Of a stretch of 64,000 nt of DNA, positions 27,740 through 36,914 are shown piece by piece. This DNA comes from Palauibacter sp022826685 (lineage in GTDB: Bacteria > Gemmatimonadota > Gemmatimonadetes > Palauibacterales > Palauibacteraceae), in NCBI RefSeq assembly GCF_965221685.1, contig NZ_OZ244907.1, one strand, 5' to 3'. How positions within the stretch are numbered: position 1 is the stretch's first letter; every line of letters begins with the position of its first letter. The position numbers and the translations under genes were made by a program. The notes below the pieces were generated by a model. The model worked only from the letters and a program-made list of their open reading frames with translations, did not search any database and was not told the origin of the DNA.

Positions 27740-28963
27740 GTGCGGACCGGTTACGACTTCGTGATCGCGGGCGGGGGCGTCGTCGGCGCCTCCGTCGCTT
27801 TCCACCTCGCGGAGCTGTCGGACGCCTCGGTCGCGCTCTTCGACCGGGGCGAGGTGTGCAGCGGCGGCACCGGCCGGTCGTGCGCGATCATCCGCAGCCA
27901 CTACTCGGTCGCGAGCAACACCGCGCTCACGCTCCGGAGCCTCGACGTGTTCCGCGATTTCCGCGAGGCGCTCGGTGAAGAAGACGTGAAGTGCGGCTTC
28001 GTGAACTCGGGCTACCTGATCCTCTCGGGACCCGGAGCGTTCGCCGACCGGCTGGCCGACAACCTCGCGCGCCAGCGAGCGCTGGGCGCGGACACGACTC
28101 CCATCGGTCGCGCGGAGGCGCGCGAGCTGCACGCCTGGCTCGAATTGGGCGATGTCGCCGCGATCGGCTGGGAGCCCGCGTCCGGCTACGCCGATCCGGT
28201 CGCCACCACGCTGGGGTACGTCACGGCCGCCCGGCGGCGCGGGGTCGCCGTCTTCGAGAACACACCGGTGGAGCGGCTGCGTTTGGCCTCGAACGGCGGT
28301 CCCTCTGCGGGTCACGTGATCGGCGTGACGACGCCCGACGGAGTCGTGGAGGCCGAGTGTGTCGTGAGCGCGGTCGGGCCCTGGACTCGGGGTCTCTATG
28401 CCGATTCCGGTCTGTCGGACGATGCGGTCGAGGCGCTCCACTTGCAGGTGTCGCGACACGTGGTGCTGACGTTCGGCTGCGCATCGCTCTATGGACCTGA
28501 ATTGCCTGTCGTAAAGGATCTTACGGTCGACAACAAAATGTACTTTCGACCTGCGGACGGCGGTGACGTGCTCGCGGGGACCGGAGACTTCGGAGACCCG
28601 CTGGAGGATCCCGACCGAATGACCGCCGCAGCTCCGGGGGACCTCGTCTCCCTGCAGCAGGCACAGATCGGAGCCCGCATGCCGGCCTTCCAAGGGGCGC
28701 GCCTCACGGACTCATGGGTGGGACCCTACGACATCACGCCGGACTGGAATCCGGTGCTGGGTCCCGCGCCCGGCCAGCCCGGTCTGTACCTCGCCTACGG
28801 CTTCTCGGGGCACGGGTTCAAGATGGCCCCGGCGATCGGACGCTGCGTCGCGCAGTCCCTGTTGGGCGAGGCGCCGGACGTCGACCTCGAACCGTATCGC
28901 CCGGAACGCTTCGAGGAAGAAGCGCTGCTTCTGGGCGCCTACGGCGCCGGCTCGATCTCGTAG
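27740..28963 (+). CDS. FAD-dependent oxidoreductase, DAO (glycine/sarcosine oxidase) family
   Basis: A 407-residue cytosolic flavoprotein starting at GTG 27740, 16 bases after the amidohydrolase stop, with GGAGAAGG seven bases upstream. The Rossmann motif DFVIAGGGVVGASVAFHLAE binds FAD; GGTGRSCAIIRSHYS matches the substrate-face loop of sarcosine/dimethylglycine oxidases, and the C-terminal GLYLAYGFSGHGFKMAPAIG is the family signature. It probably oxidises an N-methyl or secondary amino acid such as one released by the upstream amidohydrolase. It ends two bases before the convergent amidase gene. Confidence 0.88.
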   Translation: MRTGYDFVIAGGGVVGASVAFHLAELSDASVALFDRGEVCSGGTGRSCAIIRSHYSVASNTALTLRSLDVFRDFREALGEEDVKCGFVNSGYLILSGPGAFADRLADNLARQRALGADTTPIGRAEARELHAWLELGDVAAIGWEPASGYADPVATTLGYVTAARRRGVAVFENTPVERLRLASNGGPSAGHVIGVTTPDGVVEAECVVSAVGPWTRGLYADSGLSDDAVEALHLQVSRHVVLTFGCASLYGPELPVVKDLTVDNKMYFRPADGGDVLAGTGDFGDPLEDPDRMTAAAPGDLVSLQQAQIGARMPAFQGARLTDSWVGPYDITPDWNPVLGPAPGQPGLYLAYGFSGHGFKMAPAIGRCVAQSLLGEAPDVDLEPYRPERFEEEALLLGAYGAGSIS

Positions 28964-28965
28964 CG

Positions 28966-30978
28966 TCAGTCGTTCGGAGTAAGGGCGAGTCGGACGGCGC
29001 CGAGTGGGCGGCCGGCGGTGTAGAGCGCGAGTTCGATCCGCCCGGCGAGCAGGTCATCCAGTTCGCCGGCGCTCAGCGCCAGGGTCCCTTCGGCCGACCC
29101 GCGGCCCGGACCGGAGAGACGGCGCACGATCGCGTTCGGCCGCGTCCCGCTGCCGCGGCGCTGGAGCACGATCGCGTGGACGTCCGCCGGCCCGAGGGCG
29201 GACGTGGAGACGAGATAGCGGAGGGTGCCGCGCGGAAGGTCGAGGCTGAAGCTGCCCTGGAGCCGAGGGGCGGCGGGCCGCCCGGCCCATCCGCCGTCGC
29301 CAGCGACGCTGAAGCGGAGCGGTTCCGGCGCGCGGCCGTTCACGAGCGGGGGCGTGCGGTGGGGTGCGCGGCGCGGCTCGATCGCCCGTTCGAGCGCGTA
29401 CGCGAACGAGACCAGGCGCGCATCGTCGAACGGGCGGCCGATCAGCTCGACGCCGGTCGGCATCCCGGTCCGCGTGAACCCCGCAGGCGCGCTGATCGCC
29501 GGCAGCCCGCTGTGCGCGGCGAGCTGGCACGTCCCCCCGACCGGCGGCGAGCCGATCCGCGCGGGATCGCGCCGCAGCGTCGGGTAGGCGATCGCGTCGA
29601 GCCGCTCTTCGTCCATGAACGCCACGATGGCTTCCCGCAGCGCGGCCTGCCGCTCCAGCGCCTCGGCATAGGCCGCTTCATCGCGCGGCCCCGCCTCGCT
29701 GCGCCGCCGGAAGGTGCCGTCGAGCTGCTCGTGGTGCAGTCCCCGCTCCACGATTTCCCCGAGCGACGCCACGGGCGCACCGCCGGCCGCTTCCAGATAC
29801 GCGGCGAGATCCACGGCGAACTCGTGCCCGATCACGCTCGTGTTCGCGAGCAGCGAGTCCTGGTCCGGGATCTCCACATCGACGATTTCCGCCCCCGCCG
29901 CGGCCATCGCATCGAGCGCCGCGCGCACGATGTCGGTGACCGGACCTTCCGCGCCGCCCTCCGACAGCCACTCCGTCAACGCGCCGATCCGGGCTCCGTC
30001 GAGCGCCCCCGCGTCGAGCGCGTCGCGGAATCCGACCGGATCCCGATCCCGCATCGCCTCCGTGGCCGGATCCGCCGCATCCGCGCCGATCGTCGCATCG
30101 AGGGCGATCGCGAGATCCACCGCCGAGCGCGCCAGCGGGCCGCCCGTGTCCTGCGTGTGCGAGAGGGGGATGAGCCCGTCGATGCTCGACAGCCCTTTCG
30201 TCGGCCGCAGCCCGACGAGGTTGTGGACCGATGACGGGATGCGGATCGACCCGCACGTATCGGATCCCCAACCCACGGCTCCGAAGCTCGCCGCGACCGC
30301 CGCGCCCGTCCCCCCGGAGGAGCCGCCGGGATTCCTCGCCGGATCGTACGGGTTCCGCGTCTGCCCGCCGAGCGAACTGATGCTCGTGATCCCAGCCGCG
30401 AGTTCGTGCAGGTTCGTCTTCGCGAGGATGATGGCCCCCGCCTCCCGCAGCTTCCGCACCTGGAATGCGTCATCCAGCGGCACCGACCCCGCCAGCGCCA
30501 GCGTCGACCCGGTCGTGGGCATGTCGAAGGTGTCGTAGTTGTCCTTGAGGAGGATCGGGATCCCGTGCAGCGGCCCTCTCACACGCCCCGATGCGCGCTC
30601 CGCGTCGAGCCGCCGCGCTTGTTCCCTCGCAGTCGGATGGAGGCGAACGATCGCGTTGAGCGTCGGCCCCGCCGGGTCGTACGCCGCGATCCGGGCGAGG
30701 TAGGCGTCGACCAGGTCGGCGGAGGTCGCGACACCCGATTCGAGCGCGGCCTGAAGCTCGGGGATCGACGCCTCCCACACCTCGAACGCCGCCGCCCCGC
30801 CCTCCCCCGTCTGGGCGGAGAGCCGTGCCGCCGACGAGGCGCCCCAGGCGAACGCGAGACCCCACACGATGAGGTGGCGAACGACGAGGCCGCGGGCGAC
30901 GAGGCTCCGGGGGACGAAGCCGTGGAAGCCGGGACCGCGCGGGGCGAGCGTGCGAGCGAGGGTGCTAGCGGGTTCCAT
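28966..30978 (-). CDS. Amidase signature enzyme with C-terminal extension
   Basis: A 670-residue protein with a probable signal peptide or anchor (VVRHLIVWGLAFAWGASSAA) and the amidase signature fold from about residue 60. LHGIPILLKDNYDT supplies the catalytic Lys, NPGGSSGGTGAAVAASF the cis-Ser region, and GSDTCGSIRIPS the nucleophile Ser. Roughly 110 C-terminal residues form an extra beta domain (GSFSLDLPRGTLRYLVS) resembling a CHRD-like module. It hydrolyses an amide of unknown nature. Its start overlaps the end of the thioesterase gene by 14 bases, so the two are coupled. Confidence 0.89.
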   Translation of the reverse strand: MEPASTLARTLAPRGPGFHGFVPRSLVARGLVVRHLIVWGLAFAWGASSAARLSAQTGEGGAAAFEVWEASIPELQAALESGVATSADLVDAYLARIAAYDPAGPTLNAIVRLHPTAREQARRLDAERASGRVRGPLHGIPILLKDNYDTFDMPTTGSTLALAGSVPLDDAFQVRKLREAGAIILAKTNLHELAAGITSISSLGGQTRNPYDPARNPGGSSGGTGAAVAASFGAVGWGSDTCGSIRIPSSVHNLVGLRPTKGLSSIDGLIPLSHTQDTGGPLARSAVDLAIALDATIGADAADPATEAMRDRDPVGFRDALDAGALDGARIGALTEWLSEGGAEGPVTDIVRAALDAMAAAGAEIVDVEIPDQDSLLANTSVIGHEFAVDLAAYLEAAGGAPVASLGEIVERGLHHEQLDGTFRRRSEAGPRDEAAYAEALERQAALREAIVAFMDEERLDAIAYPTLRRDPARIGSPPVGGTCQLAAHSGLPAISAPAGFTRTGMPTGVELIGRPFDDARLVSFAYALERAIEPRRAPHRTPPLVNGRAPEPLRFSVAGDGGWAGRPAAPRLQGSFSLDLPRGTLRYLVSTSALGPADVHAIVLQRRGSGTRPNAIVRRLSGPGRGSAEGTLALSAGELDDLLAGRIELALYTAGRPLGAVRLALTPND

Positions 30979-31453
30979 GTGCCAGGTGCCTTTCTCCGAT
31001 GGCCACGAACGTCCCCGAGCAGGTGGCCGTGCGCTCGCCTCCGGAAAGCAGTTCGGCCTCGACGACGACCTTGCGCTCACCCGCCTCGACGATCCGCGCC
31101 CGGAGTTGCACCGGTGCGTCGGAGGGCGTCGGCTTCCGGAGCCGGACCGAGTATTCGGCCGTCACGGTGACGGGCGGATGGTCCAGGCCGCGCGTACGCA
31201 TGAAATAGTGCGCGGCGCACCAGTTGCACTGGCAGTCGAGCAGCGTCCCGATGATCCCTCCGTTGAGGATTCCCGGGAACGACCGGTGATTCGGCCCCGG
31301 CGTCCATTCCGCGATCACCTCGTAGCTGCCGTCCGGATCGTGGCCGCCCTCCGCCGCCGGGAAGCTGCACAGCCGGAGCCCTTCCGGGTTCGCCGGACCG
31401 CAGCCGAAACAGATCGACTCGCGCGCGTACCTCTCCTGCAGCGACTCGCTCAC
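30965..31453 (-). CDS. Hotdog-fold thioesterase (PaaI-like)
   Basis: A 162-residue protein starting at GTG 31453 in a GTGA overlap with the ligase stop. The sequence has FGCGPANPEGLRL near the N-terminus and the hotdog helix motif GILNGGIIGTLLDCQCNW, then TAEYSVRLRKPTPSDAPV and GTFVAIG at the end. The family hydrolyses acyl-CoA or acyl-ACP thioesters. Position between an acyl-CoA ligase and an amidase, with overlaps at both ends, suggests it acts on the CoA product of the ligase. Confidence 0.85.
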   Translation of the reverse strand: MSESLQERYARESICFGCGPANPEGLRLCSFPAAEGGHDPDGSYEVIAEWTPGPNHRSFPGILNGGIIGTLLDCQCNWCAAHYFMRTRGLDHPPVTVTAEYSVRLRKPTPSDAPVQLRARIVEAGERKVVVEAELLSGGERTATCSGTFVAIGERHLAHGTR

Positions 31454-33039
31454 GACGCCGCCGCCCGCTCGCGCGCCACCAGGAACCGCCGGAGGATCTT
31501 GCCCGACGCCGACTTCGGAATCTCCTCGAGGAACTCCACGGCACGGATCTTCTTCTGCGGGGCCACGCGCTCCGCCACGTACCGCATGATTTCCTCGCCG
31601 CTCACGTCTCCCGCCCGCACCACGCACGCCTTCGGGATCTCGCCCGCCTCCTCATCCGTCACCGGAATGACGGCGACATCGGCCACGGCCGGATGGGCGA
31701 GGAGAAGGTCCTCGAGTTCGGCGGGGGCCACCTGGTAACCCTTGTACTTGATGAGTTCCTTGGCGCGGTCCACGATCGTCACATACCCATCTTCGTCGGC
31801 GCGTCCCACATCCCCCGTGTGGAGCCAGCCCTCGGCATCGACCGTCGCCGCCGTTGCCTCGGGGTTCCCGAGATATCCCTTCATCACCTGCGGGCCGCGG
31901 ACCCACACCTCCCCTTCCCCGCCGGGTCCCAGCGCCTCCCCGGACTCGAGATCGACGATCATCATCTCGGTGCTCGGGATCGTCGGCCCGATCGTCCCGA
32001 TCTTGTCCACGTCCACGTTCTCCCCGAAACAGACGTGGGTGACGGGACTCGCCTCGGTGAGGCCGTAGCCCTGGAACACGCGGCACCCGATCCGCGCCTG
32101 GCAGGCGAGGGCGATTTCCTCTCCCAGCGGAGCCGCCCCGGACATGATCCAGTTCACGGACGAGAGGTCGTAGCCGTCGACCGCGGGGTGCTTGGCGAGG
32201 CCGAGCACGATCGGCGGAACGAGGTAGAGGCTCGTGGCCCGGTATCGCTGAATCGCCCCCAGGAACTCCTCGAGATCGAAGCGGGGCATGGTGACGACGG
32301 TCGCCCCCGCTCTCAGGGCGCCGCTCATGACCACGACCATACCGTAGATGTGGAAGAAGGGGAGGACGGCGAGCACGACGTCGTCGGCGTCCACGAGTCC
32401 GACGGCGCTGAACTGTTCGATGTTCGCGACGAGGTTCGTGTGCGTGAGCATCACGCCCTTGGACACGCCCGTCGTGCCGCTCGAGTACGGGAGTGTGAGG
32501 AGATCCTCGGCGGGATCGCCGATGCCCGCCGGTTCCGCATCCGCCCTCATCCCGTCCTGCATCCCGTCTGCGATGAGGTCGGCGAAGGCGGTGGCGCCCT
32601 CGGCCTCGCCGAACACGAAGATCTCTTCGATCCCCGTTCGCGCCGCGACCGCTGTGGCCCTGTCGAGGAGCGGCGGGACGGTGATGAACCAGCGGGCGCC
32701 GGAATCGTTCAGTTGGGAGACAAGTTCGTCGTCGGTGCTGAGAGGGTTCAGCGTCGTGCTGCAGCCGCCGGCCATGCCGGTCGCGAGGAACGCCGTCGCG
32801 TACTCGGGCAGGTTCGGGCTGCAGATGGCCACGACGCCTCCGCGCCCCAGCCCGCGGGCCGCGAGGCCCCGCGCGGCGGCGCGCGCCTGATCCCGGAGTT
32901 GCCCGTACGTCACCACCCGGCCGCTCGGTCCTTCGATGAACGCGGGTCTGTCCCGGCGATCCCCGAGGGAACCCAGGAGATATTCGGAGAAGGACTGCGC
33001 CGGGACGGTGATCGGTGGATGCGGGCTGTGGAAGATCAT
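31450..33039 (-). CDS. AMP-dependent acyl-CoA synthetase, 4-coumarate-CoA ligase-like
   Basis: A 529-residue adenylate-forming enzyme. It shows the P-loop YSSGTTGVSKGVMLTH, the family motif FQGYGLTEASP, the TGDVG hinge and the C-terminal GKILRR lysine. Its overall layout follows plant and bacterial 4-coumarate/medium-chain acyl-CoA ligases. It activates a carboxylic acid with ATP and CoA. The start at 33039 has GGAAGG nine bases upstream. It is the first gene of a three-gene operon with the hotdog thioesterase and the amidase, so the pathway may process aromatic or branched acids; this is inference. Confidence 0.9.
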   Translation of the reverse strand: MIFHSPHPPITVPAQSFSEYLLGSLGDRRDRPAFIEGPSGRVVTYGQLRDQARAAARGLAARGLGRGGVVAICSPNLPEYATAFLATGMAGGCSTTLNPLSTDDELVSQLNDSGARWFITVPPLLDRATAVAARTGIEEIFVFGEAEGATAFADLIADGMQDGMRADAEPAGIGDPAEDLLTLPYSSGTTGVSKGVMLTHTNLVANIEQFSAVGLVDADDVVLAVLPFFHIYGMVVVMSGALRAGATVVTMPRFDLEEFLGAIQRYRATSLYLVPPIVLGLAKHPAVDGYDLSSVNWIMSGAAPLGEEIALACQARIGCRVFQGYGLTEASPVTHVCFGENVDVDKIGTIGPTIPSTEMMIVDLESGEALGPGGEGEVWVRGPQVMKGYLGNPEATAATVDAEGWLHTGDVGRADEDGYVTIVDRAKELIKYKGYQVAPAELEDLLLAHPAVADVAVIPVTDEEAGEIPKACVVRAGDVSGEEIMRYVAERVAPQKKIRAVEFLEEIPKSASGKILRRFLVARERAAAS

Positions 33040-33217
33040 TCGGCGTCCTTCCAGTGGATTCGGGGGGCGGCGTCGGCCGCCGATACGGGAGCGGGAAGAT
33101 CGGCAAACCAGCCGCGGCCCGGCAAGAAGCCGGGAGCGCCGCGGCATTGCCGGGCGGGGCGCGTGGTCGCCGGGACCGGCTGCGCCCGGGCGGGGGACCC
33201 CGTAGACTCGACTCTCC

Positions 33218-33988
33218 ATGACGTCCACCCGCAAGATCGTCCTCTGGGTCGTCGCAATCGGCCTGAGCGCGCTCTTCGTCCGCCTCGGGTTCTGGCAACT
33301 CGACCGGCATGGCGAGCGGAGCGCCGGCGTGCGTGAGCGCGCAGTCCGCGCCGAGGCCCCCGTGCTGGAGTGGAGCGGCCCCGGCGACGTGCCGTCGGAC
33401 ACGGCCGGACTGATCGGCCGCCGCGCGCGGCTCAGCGGCCGGTGGGACCGGGCCGGCGAGGTCGTCATCAGGAGCCGCACCCTGGACGGGCGGGCCGGCG
33501 CGGAGGTGCTGACCCCGCTCCTCGTGGGCGGCGACTCCGCGCAGACCGTGATGGTCCTCCGCGGCTGGCTGCCCGCGCCGGACGGCCTGCGCCCCGACCT
33601 GGCAGCCGGCTGGACCGCCCCGCCCGCCACCACCGGCGGCGGGGACCCGGCGCGCGCCGAGGGCGTGTTCGTCTCCTCACGCGACGGACGGGGTGGCCAG
33701 CCCCTCCAGGTTGAGATCGCCGGCGCCGGGCACCTCGCCATCGCGGGCCTCGACCTCGCCTTGATTCGCGATCAGACCGACCTCGACCCCTCGCCCCATG
33801 TGCTGCGCGCGGACGATCCGCCCGCGGGCGCCAGCCTCCGTCCCGCGCGCGAGATCGAGACGGACTCCGGCCCGCACCTCTCCTACGCGATCCAGTGGTT
33901 CTCGTTCGCCGTGATCGCGCTGGCAGGGACCGCGATCCTCATTCGAAAGGACGGAAACAGGACATCGGCAGCGAGGATTGGTCGCTGA
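33218..33988 (+). CDS. SURF1 family cytochrome oxidase assembly protein
   Basis: A 256-residue membrane protein with the SURF1 layout: one helix at each end and a periplasmic domain between. The N-terminal signature RLGFWQLDRHGER and the C-terminal SYAIQWFSFAVIALAG helix are both clear. SURF1 delivers haem a to subunit I of aa3-type oxidases. No oxidase genes are in the window. It is divergent from the ligase operon and its 3' end overlaps the promoter proposed for the peptide transporter. Confidence 0.86.
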   Translation: MTSTRKIVLWVVAIGLSALFVRLGFWQLDRHGERSAGVRERAVRAEAPVLEWSGPGDVPSDTAGLIGRRARLSGRWDRAGEVVIRSRTLDGRAGAEVLTPLLVGGDSAQTVMVLRGWLPAPDGLRPDLAAGWTAPPATTGGGDPARAEGVFVSSRDGRGGQPLQVEIAGAGHLAIAGLDLALIRDQTDLDPSPHVLRADDPPAGASLRPAREIETDSGPHLSYAIQWFSFAVIALAGTAILIRKDGNRTSAARIGR

Positions 33989-34006
33989 CGCGGACGGCGC
34001 TATGCT
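33978..34006 (+). promoter_or_regulatory. Sigma-70-like promoter for the peptide transporter
   Basis: TTGGTC at 33978-33983 and TATGCT at 34001-34006 are separated by 17 bases, an ideal spacing. It overlaps the last codons of the SURF1 gene and would start transcription near 34013, leaving about 97 bases of leader before the transporter. Confidence 0.5.
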
Positions 34007-34109
34007 ACCTTCGAGTCCCGATCCATGAGGCCGGGCTCACCGTGCGGAGCCGCCCCTGCCCGGGTTTCCTGCGCTGCCAGAGCGTGTTCCCAGCAAGGAG
34101 TACGGACCA

Positions 34110-35654
34110 CTGAGCAAATCCACGACGCCGTCCGCCTCCCACGCAGCCTCCGGGCGCGGATTCTTCGGGCATCCCCCCGGGCTCTCCACGCTCTTCTTCA
34201 CGGAGATGTGGGAGCGCTTCTCCTACTACGGGATGCGGGCGCTGCTCGCGCTCTACATGACGACGGCGACGACGAACGTGATCCTGCGGGGCGACGGATC
34301 CGAGGTCGCCAACCCCGGCATGGGGCTGGATGTGGGGACCGCCGCGGCGATCTACGGGCTGTACACGAGCTTGGTCTACATCATGGCGCTCCCCGGCGGC
34401 TGGGTCGCCGACAACCTCTGGGGGCAGCGAAAGGCCATCTGGGTCGGAGGCTGGATCATCGCCCTCGGCCACTTCACGATGGCGGTGCCGAGCACCTTCG
34501 CCTTCTTCCTGGGACTCGTCTTCGTCATCCTCGGAACGGGACTGCTCAAGCCCAACGTCAGCACCGTCGTGGGCGACCTCTATCCCGAAGGGGGCGCGAG
34601 GCGGGACGCGGGCTTCTCCATCTTCTACATGGGGATCAACCTCGGGGCGCTGCTCGGACCGCTGGTGACGAGCTTCCTCGCGGAGAGCTTCAACTGGCAT
34701 TGGGGCTTCGGGGCGGCCGGCGTGGGCATGGTTCTGGGCTTGATCCAGTACCGGGGCAGCGCCCACTTGCTGGGCGACGCGGGTCTCCTGAAGACATCCG
34801 ACAGCGCGGCACGGCTGGCGGCCCGGTCGCGCAGATTCTTCGGCACCTTCTTCGCCGCGGCCCTGGCGGTCGCGGCCTTCGCCTACCTGGTCTCGAGCGG
34901 GGTGATCCCCGTCACCCTGACGGGAATCGCGACGGTTCTGGGGTACGGCGTGGCAGTGATCATTGCGGCCTATTTCGTCTACCTGTGGACGCTGGGAGGC
35001 CACTCGCGGGAAGAGAACCGGCGTCTGGGCGTGATCTTCTGGCTCTTCCTGCTGATCGCCGTCTTCTGGTCGGGCTTCGAGCAGGCCGGATCCTCGCTCA
35101 ACCTCTTCGGCCGTGACTACACCGACCGCAACATCTTCGGCTGGCTCATGCCTGCGGGCTTCCTGCAGTCGGTGAACTCATTCTTCATCATCCTGCTCGC
35201 ACCCGTCTTCGGTTCGCTGTGGGTGTGGCTGGAACGGCGCAACCGCAACCCGTCGATTCCGATGAAGGCGGGGATGGGGCTGGTCGGGCTGGCCATCGGG
35301 TTCTTCGTGCTGGCCTGGGGCGCGGCCAACGCCTCCGCCGACAACCTCGTGAGTCCCTCGTGGCTGGTGGTGACGTACTTCTTCCACACCGTCGGGGAAC
35401 TCTGCATCTCGCCGATCGGCCTGTCCGCCATCACGAAGCTCTCGCCTGCGAACCGAGTCGGTCAGATGATGGGGGTGTGGTTCGTCGGTGCGGCGCTGGG
35501 CAACCTGTTCGCCGGGCTGGTGGCCGGGCGGCTGGCGGACCTCGCGCCGGCACCGCTCTTCCAGAACATCGCCATGACCATCGGGGTCGTAGGCATCGTG
35601 GGGTTGCTCGCCGCCCCGTGGGTGAAGCGGCTCATCGCCGACAAGAGCTATTGA
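34110..35654 (+). CDS. POT/PTR family proton-dependent oligopeptide transporter, apparent CTG start
   Basis: A 514-residue transporter importing di- and tripeptides with protons through about 14 transmembrane helices. The family motif ExxERFxYY is at residues 32-40 (FFTEMWERFSYYGMRALL), preceded by the conserved GFFGHPPGLSTL. The first ATG in this frame (34206) falls inside that motif, so translation must start earlier. No ATG, GTG or TTG exists between it and the in-frame stop at 34026. CTG at 34110 has AAGGAG nine bases upstream and gives the normal N-terminal length. Its stop is coupled to a TTG start of the next gene. Confidence 0.9.
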   Translation: MSKSTTPSASHAASGRGFFGHPPGLSTLFFTEMWERFSYYGMRALLALYMTTATTNVILRGDGSEVANPGMGLDVGTAAAIYGLYTSLVYIMALPGGWVADNLWGQRKAIWVGGWIIALGHFTMAVPSTFAFFLGLVFVILGTGLLKPNVSTVVGDLYPEGGARRDAGFSIFYMGINLGALLGPLVTSFLAESFNWHWGFGAAGVGMVLGLIQYRGSAHLLGDAGLLKTSDSAARLAARSRRFFGTFFAAALAVAAFAYLVSSGVIPVTLTGIATVLGYGVAVIIAAYFVYLWTLGGHSREENRRLGVIFWLFLLIAVFWSGFEQAGSSLNLFGRDYTDRNIFGWLMPAGFLQSVNSFFIILLAPVFGSLWVWLERRNRNPSIPMKAGMGLVGLAIGFFVLAWGAANASADNLVSPSWLVVTYFFHTVGELCISPIGLSAITKLSPANRVGQMMGVWFVGAALGNLFAGLVAGRLADLAPAPLFQNIAMTIGVVGIVGLLAAPWVKRLIADKSY

Positions 35655-35965
35655 GCCACCGTAGGTTCGCCGACCGGGACGGGACGCGCTGGGAAGTGCG
35701 CGTCTCCTCGAAGCACGAGTGGCGCTTCGAACCGGTACCAGGAAATCCACGTGCCCCCCGTCGGGCCCGGCCGCCGCTCTACGCGGGCGACGACCCCTTC
35801 GAACTCAGCGAGCACGAGCTTCAGACGATCCTCGGCACCGGCACGAGGGTGGCGGGCCACGCGGGGCGAGCGGGAGACGCGCCCGGGGTGTCCCCCTTCG
35901 GAGACATTCGTCGTCCGCCGAAGAAGAAGTCGCCCTTCCTCGATGACCTTGCCGAGGATGACTGA
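35651..35965 (+). CDS. Small conserved soluble protein coupled to the transporter, TTG start
   Basis: A 104-residue protein starting at TTG 35651 in a TTGA overlap with the transporter stop, which suggests translational coupling. The sequence opens with RRFADRDGTRWEVRV and EWRFEPVPG and has an acidic middle (YAGDDPFELSEHELQTILG), then a Pro/Lys-rich end KKKSPFLDDL. I recall similar short proteins in Gemmatimonadota but no functional assignment. No signal peptide or membrane segment. An ATG in the same frame is absent. Confidence 0.66.
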   Translation: MSHRRFADRDGTRWEVRVSSKHEWRFEPVPGNPRAPRRARPPLYAGDDPFELSEHELQTILGTGTRVAGHAGRAGDAPGVSPFGDIRRPPKKKSPFLDDLAEDD

Positions 35966-36110
35966 CCGCTGACCGACGCCCGCCCTCATGCGGCGTCCAT
36001 GCCGGCGCGCGCGAAACCGGCATCGGGATTCCGCCGTACGGGCCGGCATCTCTTCCCCGCCGGGTACGACCCGGCCGCAGTCCCACTCGACATCTCTCAG
36101 GAGGCAGGCG

Positions 36111-36875
36111 ATGTCTGAAACGCCGCTCGGCCGCTTCTGCTGGTACGAGCTTCTCACCACGGACCTCGAAGGCGCGCAGGATTTCTACCGGCAGGTCGTC
36201 GGCTGGGAGACCGGAACATGGCAGGGCGAAGGCCCGCCGTACATCACCTGGAACAACAACGGCACCCCCATCGGCGGCGTGATGCAGCTGCCGGAAGACG
36301 CCCTCGCCGACGGAGCCCCGGCTCACTGGCTGCCCTACCTGTCGACGCCCGACGTGGACGCGACGACGGCGCGGGCTGAGGAGCTGGGAGGTGGCGTGAT
36401 CCACCGCATGGAGATCCCGGAAGTCGGCCATATCTCGGTCCTCAGGGACCCCGGAGGGGCGGTGTTCACGGCATACCAGCCTTCCGAAGACACGCCCGGG
36501 CACGACGGGCCGCCCGCCCTCGGAGAGTTCTCCTGGCACGAGTTGGTCGCGGGGGACCTCGAGGCGGCATGGTCGTTCTACTCCGACCTGTTCGGCTGGG
36601 AGAAGACGACGCAGATGGACATGGGCGAGGCCGGCATCTACCAGATGTACGGGCGCGACGGCAAGGAGCTGGGCGGCATGATGACGCGGAGCGACGACAT
36701 GCCGCCGCCGTGCTGGGGGCTCTACATCCTCGTATCAGACGTGCACGCGTCGGCCGAGGTCGTGAAGGAGCTGGGCGGGTCGGTCGTCGTCGGGCCGATG
36801 GAGGTCCCCGGCGGCGAGTTCATCCTTCAGGGCATCGACCCGCAGGGAGCCGGTTTCGCCCTGCACAGCAGGTAG
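36111..36875 (+). CDS. VOC (glyoxalase/bleomycin-resistance) family protein, two domains
   Basis: A 254-residue cytosolic protein with AGGAGGC six bases before ATG. Two vicinal-oxygen-chelate domains occur in tandem: the first opens with GRFCWYELLTTDLEGAQDFY, the second with GEFSWHELVAGDLEAAWSFY, each with the DPGGAVF/DPQGAGF closing motif. Proteins of this layout (27 kDa antigen Cfp30B type) often lack known substrates. Convergent with the next gene across a hairpin. Confidence 0.87.
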   Translation: MSETPLGRFCWYELLTTDLEGAQDFYRQVVGWETGTWQGEGPPYITWNNNGTPIGGVMQLPEDALADGAPAHWLPYLSTPDVDATTARAEELGGGVIHRMEIPEVGHISVLRDPGGAVFTAYQPSEDTPGHDGPPALGEFSWHELVAGDLEAAWSFYSDLFGWEKTTQMDMGEAGIYQMYGRDGKELGGMMTRSDDMPPPCWGLYILVSDVHASAEVVKELGGSVVVGPMEVPGGEFILQGIDPQGAGFALHSR

Positions 36876-36880
36876 GGACC

Positions 36881-36907
36881 GAGCCGGGCCTGAGCAGACC
36901 CGGCCTC
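36881..36907. terminator. Candidate bidirectional terminator hairpin
   Basis: GAGCCGGG at 36881-36888 pairs with CCCGGCCTC at 36899-36907 with one bulged base and a 10-base loop. It fills the 39-base gap between convergent genes. No T-run. Confidence 0.4.
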
Positions 36908-36914
36908 GACCGGT

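Noticed and set aside
30840..30978. Repetitive GACGAGGC-like stretch in the amidase N-terminus, similar to 43410-43470
   Set aside because: Similarity between the two is short and explained by low-complexity Arg/Gly/Ser coding; no transposon-like ends are seen.
34025..35116. Open frame with several Cys at its start overlapping the peptide transporter
   Set aside because: It lies in a different frame from the clear POT protein and turns into Arg/Gly-rich shadow sequence; the Cys codons look accidental.
34206..35654. ATG 34206 as transporter start
   Set aside because: It would remove the conserved GFFGHPPGLSTLFFTE segment and the first Glu of the ExxERF motif.
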